Assembly: GCA_904501675.1 (NCBI GenBank)
Contig: CAJGCL010000057.1
Span: 1 to 12,221 of the forward strand
Direction of reading: 5' to 3'
Origin: Clostridiaceae bacterium
GTDB lineage: Bacteria; Bacillota; Clostridia; Oscillospirales; Acutalibacteraceae
Length of the DNA: 12,221 nucleotides
Shown here: in pieces, positions 6,566 to 12,221 of the stretch
Numbering within the stretch: the first letter of the stretch is position 1
Layout: each line of letters begins with the position of its first letter
Notes under the pieces: model-generated
Database searches by the model: none
Seen by the model: the letters and a program-made list of their open reading frames with translations, nothing else
What the model was told of the DNA's origin: nothing
Translations under genes and position numbers: made by a program

Positions 6566-7240
6566 ATGGTTTGTATTTTGCTTGTAGAAGACGATGCACA
6601 ATTTAACAGAATTGTTTATTCTTATCTTACCGATGTTGGTTACAATGTTGTGGGGTGCTATAGTGCTGCCGAAGCTCTTGAACAATTAGAAAAAATGTCT
6701 TTTGATATGATTATTTCTGACATTATGATGAGAAACGTGAATGGCTTCGAATTTGCAGAACAGGTACGTGCTATTAATAAAGATATTCCGTTTTTGTTCC
6801 TGACAGCAAGAGATGATATACAATCTAAAGAAAAAGGCTACAGAATGGGGATTGACGACTACATTGTCAAGCCTGTTGAAATGAAAGAATTAGTATTCAG
6901 GATTGAAGCAATTCTCAGGCGAGCAAGAATTGAAAACAAAAAGAAGATTGTTATTGGTGGTCTGGAGCTGGATTCATTTGAAAATGCGGCTTACTACAAC
7001 GGTGAAAATTTAGGTTTATCGGTTAAAGAATTTAATATTTTGTTTAATTTCCTTTCTTATCCAAAAAGGACTTTTACAAGAACACAGCTTATGAATGAGT
7101 TTTGGGGTTATGACAGCGAAAGTGCTCCCAGAACAGTTGATGTTTGCATAACAAAATTACGTGCTAAAATTGCAAAATGCAAAGATATTGAAATTGTAAC
7201 TGTTCATGGTCTTGGTTATAAGGCGGTGGTTCTTATATGA
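6566..7240 (+). CDS. OmpR/PhoB-family response regulator
   Basis: A 224-residue DNA-binding response regulator. The receiver domain (about 2-116) has the acidic pair D9/D10, the phosphorylated aspartate D52 in SDIMM, T80 in FLTARDD and K102 in VKPVE. All catalytic and switch positions are intact. The C-terminal winged helix (about 126-222) has the usual LSVKEFNILFNFL start, the RTVDVCITKLRAKI recognition helix and the HGLGYKA wing. Typical length is 220-240. The ATG at 6566 follows a GGGGG ribosome site seven bases upstream. The stop overlaps the kinase start in ATGA, so the pair is translated together. Upstream 11-bp phased hexamers fit binding by this class of protein. The specific regulon cannot be named; no phosphate genes are nearby to support a true PhoP. 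Confidence 0.94.
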   Translation: MVCILLVEDDAQFNRIVYSYLTDVGYNVVGCYSAAEALEQLEKMSFDMIISDIMMRNVNGFEFAEQVRAINKDIPFLFLTARDDIQSKEKGYRMGIDDYIVKPVEMKELVFRIEAILRRARIENKKKIVIGGLELDSFENAAYYNGENLGLSVKEFNILFNFLSYPKRTFTRTQLMNEFWGYDSESAPRTVDVCITKLRAKIAKCKDIEIVTVHGLGYKAVVLI

Positions 7241-8283
7241 GAATTAACCGCAATGAAAAAGATTTTGCCAGTAGGCTTCGCAATTTTATCGTTGAGTTTT
7301 TATCTGTTTTCTTTATTGTTGCGCTTAACGGAACATTTTTGGTTTTGATTCTTACAACTGCAATAAACAGAGGTTTAAGCACGTCTTTTCTTGCTTTGAT
7401 TGGTATATTGTATCTGTTGTTTGGTTGCACTATTTCTGCTTTCCTGATATATTTTGTGAAAGGCAGGGTGTATTATAACAAAATTAAGGCAGTTTGCGAG
7501 GCCGCAAATAAAGTGGCAAAAGGTGATTTTAATGTAAGAGCTCCTGTTTATTTTGATAAGCCCAAAAGCGAAATGGATTATCTTGCAGTAAATTTTAATA
7601 AGATGCTTGTGGAAATTGCCTCTTTGGAAAATATGAGGAATAATTTTATTGCAGATGTTTCGCATGAAATCAAAACACCTTTAAGTGTAATTCAGGGTTA
7701 TGCGGATTTACTGCAAAATAAAGATTTATCTGCAGAAAAAAGGAATGAATATACATATTTACTTTCTGAAGCAATTGAAACATTAACAAATCTTGTAACA
7801 AATATTTTGAAATTGAATAAAATTGAAAATCAAGGAATTATCCAAAAAGAAAAATTCTCATTAGATGAGCAAATGCGTCGTTGCATACTGTCTTTTGAGG
7901 AAATGGTGGAAGAGAAAAATCTTACAATAAATGTTGACTTGGATGAGGTATCAATAGAAAGCGATAAAGCGCTTTTGGAAACTGTTTGGAATAACCTTGT
8001 TTCAAATGCTATTAAATACACCGCCTTTGGTGGCGAAATATCAATCGCACTAAAAAAGGATAACGAAAAAACAATTGCAACTGTATCAGATAACGGATGC
8101 GGAATGTCTGCTGAAACAATTGAACATTGTTTTGAAAAATTTTACCAGGGTGATGCTTCTCATTCCCAGGAAGGTAATGGCTTGGGGCTTGCTTTGGTTA
8201 AGCAGGTTATAAATATACTTGATGGAGAGATAAAAGTTTCAAGTATTTTAGGAGAAGGTACAGAATTCACAATAATAATATAA
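7237..8283 (+). CDS. Membrane sensor histidine kinase (HAMP-HisKA-HATPase)
   Basis: A 348-residue kinase partner of the preceding regulator. Two membrane spans at about 17-42 and 50-74 are joined by an outside loop of only about 7-9 residues, so there is no extracellular sensor domain. A HAMP-like linker (about 75-128) leads to the dimerisation domain with the phospho-acceptor H143 in VSHEIKTPL. The ATPase domain carries the N box (NNLVSNAIKYT), DNGCGM, the F box FEKFYQ and the GNGLGLALVKQ glycine box. All catalytic elements are present. The short loop resembles intramembrane-sensing kinases that respond to membrane stress or to a partner membrane protein, although those often lack HAMP. The ATG overlaps the regulator stop by 4 bases, with AGGCGGTGG upstream. 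A terminator follows. Confidence 0.93.
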   Translation: MRINRNEKDFASRLRNFIVEFLSVFFIVALNGTFLVLILTTAINRGLSTSFLALIGILYLLFGCTISAFLIYFVKGRVYYNKIKAVCEAANKVAKGDFNVRAPVYFDKPKSEMDYLAVNFNKMLVEIASLENMRNNFIADVSHEIKTPLSVIQGYADLLQNKDLSAEKRNEYTYLLSEAIETLTNLVTNILKLNKIENQGIIQKEKFSLDEQMRRCILSFEEMVEEKNLTINVDLDEVSIESDKALLETVWNNLVSNAIKYTAFGGEISIALKKDNEKTIATVSDNGCGMSAETIEHCFEKFYQGDASHSQEGNGLGLALVKQVINILDGEIKVSSILGEGTEFTIII

Positions 8284-8286
8284 ATT

Positions 8287-8303
8287 TTAACATAATCTTA
8301 ACA
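8287..8303 (+). repeat. TTAACA-N5-TTAACA direct repeat
   Basis: Two identical TTAACA hexamers start at 8287 and 8298, 11 bases apart, as in PhoP/PhoB boxes. They match the central hexamer upstream of the regulator gene. The second copy is also part of the terminator stem, so it could have a dual role. A possible -10 (TAAAAT, 8313-8318) lies 9 bases downstream, a layout compatible with activator-dependent transcription of the next gene. Confidence 0.45.
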
Positions 8304-8337
8304 ACGTTAGTTTAAAATAGCGTTGTTAAGATTTTTT
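8294..8337 (+). terminator. Terminator of the two-component operon
   Basis: A 13-bp stem, AATCTTAACAACG (8294-8306) with CGTTGTTAAGATT (8321-8333), has a 14-base loop and a run of six Ts (8332-8337). It lies 10 bases after the kinase stop. The next gene begins almost directly after the U-run, so the hairpin may partially attenuate rather than fully stop transcription. Confidence 0.75.
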
Positions 8338-8339
8338 AT

Positions 8340-9302
8340 TTGGTGGTGAAAAAGATAAAAAGGAATTCGGGTTCTGATGATGCACTTAAAAGAAACATAA
8401 TAATTGTGTTTGAAGTTGCGATTTTATTAACGTTGGTTGTTATAGTAGTTGCTGTTTTTAAAAGTGATTTATCACCCTTTAAAGAAGAACCGACGTTATA
8501 CATTACCACCCAGAGTTATACAGAGGAAAGTGTTGTAGATGAAGGCTTATCCATCCCTCTGACGAAGGAAGATGAGAGTAAGCCAAAGGATAACAACAAT
8601 AATAAGCAACCCGGTGGTTATGCTCCAATAACCAATTCTCAAAATAATATTACTGCAGATCTTCCTAATCCATCGGGATGGAGTACGGCACAAATAATAT
8701 CAACAGCAAAAGCGGCGGTTAACAAAACCAAAGCGTATACAGGTAATTTATCCGTTTCTCATTCTGAGGCTTTTTCTGCAGATGTTACCGAGTGTACAGG
8801 CGGAGAAATAGTAAAATCTGTTGTTAATCTTATGATTGGCTGGGTTGTTAAGCCTGTTAACGAAACTTTAATGTATCAGAATGGTTTAGCGGTTAATTCT
8901 GAGGGGGAGACAGTTCCTATTATTCTTCCTAAAAAGAATAACTTTACCTTAACCGAAAAAGGTGTGAAATCTGCTACTGTACAACGTGTAGGTAATGAAT
9001 ATGTTATCCGGATAAATCTTGTTCGTGAAAGCGTAGGGATGTATGAGGTTCCTACTCATAACGCAGCTTCTATCGGTTATCTGGATGTTGCTAATTTTGA
9101 TATAAGCTTTATGGAAGTTGACTCGGCAGATATTGTTTACAAGGGGTCGAGCATAGAACTCCGTATTAATGCAGATGGTTACGTAACCTATGCGAATTAC
9201 ACAATACCTCTTCATATAGATGGTTCAGCTCATAAAGGGTCAATAAGCGGTTCTGCTTCCTTCGAGGGAGAGCAAACAGAAGAGTGGAGATTAAATTATT
9301 AA
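8340..9302 (+). CDS. Single-pass membrane protein, extracellular domain of unknown function
   Basis: I do not recognise this family. About 320 residues: a short basic cytoplasmic N-terminus, one membrane span at about 19-40, then an Asn/Lys/Pro-rich low-complexity linker (about 42-105, including KDNNNN). A folded region (about 106-320) follows, with many alternating beta-type stretches and a repeated TG...S motif style near the end. There is no lipobox; the span is followed directly by KSD, so it is more likely an uncleaved anchor than a secretion signal. Three consecutive possible starts (TTG 8340, GTG 8343, GTG 8346) lie directly after the terminator U-run and none has a spaced ribosome site, so the start is uncertain by up to two codons. 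The radical SAM gene follows 19 bases later, suggesting an operon. A role outside the membrane, possibly under the upstream two-component system, is an inference. Confidence 0.8.
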   Translation: MVVKKIKRNSGSDDALKRNIIIVFEVAILLTLVVIVVAVFKSDLSPFKEEPTLYITTQSYTEESVVDEGLSIPLTKEDESKPKDNNNNKQPGGYAPITNSQNNITADLPNPSGWSTAQIISTAKAAVNKTKAYTGNLSVSHSEAFSADVTECTGGEIVKSVVNLMIGWVVKPVNETLMYQNGLAVNSEGETVPIILPKKNNFTLTEKGVKSATVQRVGNEYVIRINLVRESVGMYEVPTHNAASIGYLDVANFDISFMEVDSADIVYKGSSIELRINADGYVTYANYTIPLHIDGSAHKGSISGSASFEGEQTEEWRLNY

Positions 9303-9321
9303 TTGGAAGGATGTTTTCAAT

Positions 9322-10749
9322 ATGGGTATAAAAGAGGCTGCGCTTAATGCAGCGATTAAACAGGGCATTGAATACGTAAAAAAAGATTATGATACAAATC
9401 TTTTCAAGCTTATCTCCTGGGGTAAGAAAATGGTTAAGGATGAACTTCATCTCAAAATTCTTACAAAGTTGGAAGAACGCTTAGGTGATCCTACAAACGT
9501 ATATGCTGACTATGTAAAAAGAGTCATAATGAACACAGATACAAATATAATTCTTAAGCTTGTGCCACCATTTATAAATGCGGTTGTAAAGAGCTATGAC
9601 AGACGTCTTGCTGCAATGAAGGAGCATAACTGTAATATTCCATGGGCAGTTCTTATTGATATTACTACTGCTTGTAACCTTAAATGTAAAGGTTGCTGGG
9701 CTGCAGAATATGGTGATAAGCTTAATATGAGCTATGATGATTTGAATAAAATCATTCAAGAAGGTAAGGCTGTTGGTACATATGTGTATCTTTACACAGG
9801 TGGCGAGCCACTTGTTCGTAAAAATGACATCATAAGACTTTGTAAAGAAAATCCTGATTGCCTTTTTCATGCTTTCACCAATGGTACTCTTTGCGATGAT
9901 GCGTTTGTTCAGAGCATAAAAGAAGTAGGTAACTTACTTGTAACAATTTCTATTGAGGGTAACGAGGAAACAACAGATTCCCGTAGAGGTAAGGGTACAT
10001 ACAAATCAACTATTGAAGCTATGGCGCGTTTGAAAGCTGCAGGTATTCCTTTTGGTACATCCTTATGCTACACAAAAGAAAATGCAGATGTTATTTCTAC
10101 AGATGAATATGTAGATTTCCTTATTGACCAGGGTGCAGTTTTCGCGTGGTTGTTCTCTTTCGTGCCTGTAGGTTGCGGTGCTACAGCTGAGCTTATGGCA
10201 ACAGCTGAGCAGAGAAAGCATATGTATGATCAGGTTCGTAAATGGCGATTCAAAGAAGTTAAACCTCTTGTTATGATCGACTTCTTTAACGATGGTGAAT
10301 ATGTTGGTGGTTGCGTTGCAGGTGGTAAGCAGTATTTCCACATCAGCGCTAATGGCGATTGTGAGCCTTGTGTGTTTGCTCATTATTCAAACGTTAATAT
10401 CAAGGATCCTGATACTCATTTCATTGACGCTCTCAAGAGCCCGATCTTTATGGCGTATAAAGCTCGTCAGCCATTCTCAGATAATATGCTTCGTGCTTGT
10501 CCTATTGTGGATAACCCGGGTGCTATCAAAAAGATTGTTGAAGAATCAGGCGCAAAATCTACAGACCTTCAATCACCTGAAAAAGTTGAAGAGTTAATTG
10601 GTAAAACAATTGATGTTGCTCGCAAGTGGAAAGAAACTGCAGATAAAATGGCAGAAGAGCATGGCTTTGTTCAGTGGCATATCCGTAGCGTTGATATTTA
10701 CAAAGGCTATGAAGCAGAACACGTGAAAGATTATGATGAATTTGCATAA
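9322..10749 (+). CDS. Radical SAM protein with C-terminal auxiliary-cluster-like region
   Basis: A 475-residue radical SAM enzyme. The canonical C118-x3-C122-x2-C125 motif (TACNLKCKGCW) binds the [4Fe-4S] cluster that cleaves S-adenosylmethionine; GGEP (160-163) and later strands complete the barrel. A mostly helical N-terminal ~105 residues precedes the barrel. In the C-terminal half C331, C347, C350 (CEPC) and C393 could ligate one extra cluster, as in twitch/SPASM regions; the segment AGGKQYFHISANGDCEPCVF has that look. The family is common in anaerobic Firmicutes, but its substrate is not evident. Possibilities are a membrane lipid (for example fatty-chain coupling as by bacterial Mss enzymes), a small molecule or a peptide; no precursor peptide is nearby. 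GGAAGG precedes the ATG by 11 bases, slightly long. The end overlaps the next gene by 14 bases. Confidence 0.88.
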   Translation: MGIKEAALNAAIKQGIEYVKKDYDTNLFKLISWGKKMVKDELHLKILTKLEERLGDPTNVYADYVKRVIMNTDTNIILKLVPPFINAVVKSYDRRLAAMKEHNCNIPWAVLIDITTACNLKCKGCWAAEYGDKLNMSYDDLNKIIQEGKAVGTYVYLYTGGEPLVRKNDIIRLCKENPDCLFHAFTNGTLCDDAFVQSIKEVGNLLVTISIEGNEETTDSRRGKGTYKSTIEAMARLKAAGIPFGTSLCYTKENADVISTDEYVDFLIDQGAVFAWLFSFVPVGCGATAELMATAEQRKHMYDQVRKWRFKEVKPLVMIDFFNDGEYVGGCVAGGKQYFHISANGDCEPCVFAHYSNVNIKDPDTHFIDALKSPIFMAYKARQPFSDNMLRACPIVDNPGAIKKIVEESGAKSTDLQSPEKVEELIGKTIDVARKWKETADKMAEEHGFVQWHIRSVDIYKGYEAEHVKDYDEFA

Positions 10750-12221
10750 GCCAATTGAAAGAGCAAAAACTCCTGAATCAGTAGGTATAGACTCCTCGGT
10801 TATCTTGAAGATGACCGAGGAAATGTCATATAGAGGTATAAACGTTCATAGCTTAATGATTTTAAGAGACGGTAAAGTTGCTTGCGAAGCGTGGAGCAAA
10901 CCTCTTACACCTGAAATGCCACATACTGTCTATTCTATAAGTAAAAGCTTTCTTGCAACAGCTTACGGTTTTGCTTTGGATGAAGGTAAAATAACAAGAG
11001 AGACAAAGCTTGTAGATGTTTTTCCTGAGCTTCTTAAAAAGAAAGACGAAAATTTAAAGAAGCTTACAATTTACCACCTTTTGTGCATGACTGCTGGTAA
11101 ACAAACCTCAATCCGAGGTAGTAAAAGCGATAATTGGCTTGAACTTTTTGTTAATGCAAAGTGGATTTTTGAACCGGGTACAAGCTGGCGCTATGTAAAC
11201 GATAATTACTATGTAGCCTCAAAAATGCTTTGTAAGGTTTTAGGTGAATCTATTACTGAATATCTTATACCCCGACTTTATGGGCCACTTGGAATTGATG
11301 TTCCTTTTTGGGAGCATTCACCTGATGGTGTTGAGGCAGGCGGTTGGGGATTACAACTTAAAACCGAGGATATTGCAAAATTCATTCTCTGTTATCAGAA
11401 CAAAGGCAAATATAATGGTGTTCAGGTAATCCCTGAATGGTGGACAAAGGAAGCAACAGGGTTTATAACAGATAACTCTGTCAGCGAAAAGGAGCCTGAC
11501 GCAAGCGCAGGTTACGGTTGTGGCTTCTGGCGATGTGCAGGTATGCCGAATACATACAGAGCTGAAGGTATGTTCTGCCAATATGCCATTTCCTTTGAAG
11601 ATTATAACGCTTGTTTAATTATGACCTCCGACCATAGTGGCTTGCAGGAAACTCTTGATGTTATATGGGAGTATATGCCCAAAGCATTTATTGAACCTGA
11701 TTCAAAACTTAATAGTCAAACAATAACCTTGCCTGATAAATCAAATGTTATAAATAAATCTCGTTCGGAAACTGAAAAACAGATAAACGGAAAAACCTAT
11801 TCTTTAAGAAAATGTAGATTTATCAATTTTATTGGTTTCCCTATAAGTGTGTTTCCTATGCCTATTGTCTTTTTTGCAAAAGACAGAGGCGGTAATATGA
11901 ATAATCTGAAATTTGAGTTTTCAAAGAATGGTTGCACTTTTTCCTGGGAAGAAGACGGTGGATTTGAAAATAGAATATTCCTTTCAATGAATGGTGAATC
12001 AAGTATTGATGAAGTTTCTATAGGTGAATTGAAAATGCCTGTTCGGTCTTATGCCTATTGGGAGAATAACAACACTCTCATAATGCATATAAGAGCTTTA
12101 CCATCAGTAGCGGAAAGAGTTCTGAAATTCGAATTTAAAGGTAATAAAATTAAAATGTATCCAAGCTATATCCCCGGTACTGATGAAAAAGCAAAAAAAG
12201 TAGGGGATAAGCTGAAGTGTA
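10736..12221 (+). CDS. Beta-lactamase-family serine hydrolase, cut off by the window end
   Basis: The open frame runs from ATG 10736 (or 10733) to the last base without a stop: 495 codons seen, C-terminus missing. It belongs to the class C beta-lactamase/penicillin-binding-protein-like family. The S67-x-x-K70 motif (YSISKSF) gives the nucleophile and general base. Y153-V-N155 is the second motif (RYVND). GGWGLQLKTEDIAKF (about 202-216) is the usual family GG...DLAKF segment. The third motif, usually KTG/HxG, is not obvious; AEG (276-278) stands near the expected place. No signal peptide or membrane span appears, unlike most relatives, so it seems cytoplasmic. Beyond about 325 there is an additional beta-rich region of at least 170 residues of unknown role. 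The ribosome site is weak (GTGAAAGA), but the 14-base overlap with the radical SAM gene implies coupled translation and a shared pathway. Confidence 0.85.
   Translation, partial: MNLHKPIERAKTPESVGIDSSVILKMTEEMSYRGINVHSLMILRDGKVACEAWSKPLTPEMPHTVYSISKSFLATAYGFALDEGKITRETKLVDVFPELLKKKDENLKKLTIYHLLCMTAGKQTSIRGSKSDNWLELFVNAKWIFEPGTSWRYVNDNYYVASKMLCKVLGESITEYLIPRLYGPLGIDVPFWEHSPDGVEAGGWGLQLKTEDIAKFILCYQNKGKYNGVQVIPEWWTKEATGFITDNSVSEKEPDASAGYGCGFWRCAGMPNTYRAEGMFCQYAISFEDYNACLIMTSDHSGLQETLDVIWEYMPKAFIEPDSKLNSQTITLPDKSNVINKSRSETEKQINGKTYSLRKCRFINFIGFPISVFPMPIVFFAKDRGGNMNNLKFEFSKNGCTFSWEEDGGFENRIFLSMNGESSIDEVSIGELKMPVRSYAYWENNNTLIMHIRALPSVAERVLKFEFKGNKIKMYPSYIPGTDEKAKKVGDKLKC

Noticed and set aside
9481..9870. 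A 129-codon open frame on the minus strand inside the radical SAM gene
   Set aside because: It has no recognisable protein features and lies opposite a strongly conserved catalytic region, so it is a shadow frame.
9303..10800. A RiPP cluster around the radical SAM gene
   Set aside because: No small precursor-like open frame, leader peptide, recognition-element protein or exporter is visible in the window.
1..12221. CRISPR arrays, insertion sequences, attachment sites, tRNAs
   Set aside because: No spaced direct-repeat array, transposase or integrase frame, terminal inverted repeats or tRNA cloverleaf was seen on either strand.

Overview
The window reads as chromosomal DNA of a low-GC Gram-positive anaerobe, most likely a gut-type Clostridia member (Ruminococcaceae/Lachnospiraceae-like). 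The evidence is AT-rich intergenic DNA, GGGG/AGG-rich ribosome binding sites with some GTG and TTG starts, short U-tract terminators, an ECF sigma/zinc-binding anti-sigma pair, a secreted fibronectin type III (FN3) protein with the Cys/His insert seen in gut Firmicutes surface proteins, and a radical SAM enzyme of anaerobe type. The taxon is inferred from style, not from a marker search.

Layout. Bases 1-126 are the 3' end of a 23S rRNA gene, followed by a short spacer and a terminator with no 5S gene. After a gene-free gap of about 320 bases with two unexplained hairpins comes a secreted four-FN3 protein (586-1851). It converges on a Cof-type HAD phosphatase (1913-2710, minus strand), and one strong hairpin serves both as terminator. 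The phosphatase diverges from typA/bipA (2896-4722), and each has its own extended -10 promoter.

Next is a two-gene envelope-stress type unit: an ECF sigma factor (4917-5399, TTG start preferred) overlapping a membrane anti-sigma factor with an HxxxCxxC zinc motif (5389-6381). Then comes an OmpR-type response regulator (6566-7240) overlapping by 4 bases its short-loop sensor kinase (7237-8283). A hairpin terminator separates these from a third unit: a single-pass membrane protein of unknown function (8340-9302), a radical SAM protein with a C-terminal auxiliary-cluster-like Cys set (9322-10749), and a beta-lactamase-fold serine hydrolase with an extra C-terminal region (10736 to the window end, where it runs off still open).

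How they may work together. The two-component promoter region carries hexamers spaced exactly 11 bp apart (TTGACC, TTAACA, TTAATA), the arrangement used by PhoB/PhoP-class regulators. A perfect TTAACA-N5-TTAACA pair lies directly before the membrane-protein/radical-SAM/hydrolase unit. This suggests, without proving it, that the kinase-regulator pair controls itself and the downstream unit. The two signalling systems and the membrane protein make envelope sensing or remodelling the most economical theme. The radical SAM substrate is not known from the sequence; lipid modification is one testable idea.

All five recognisable promoters carry a TG one base upstream of the -10 hexamer, a consistent local signature.
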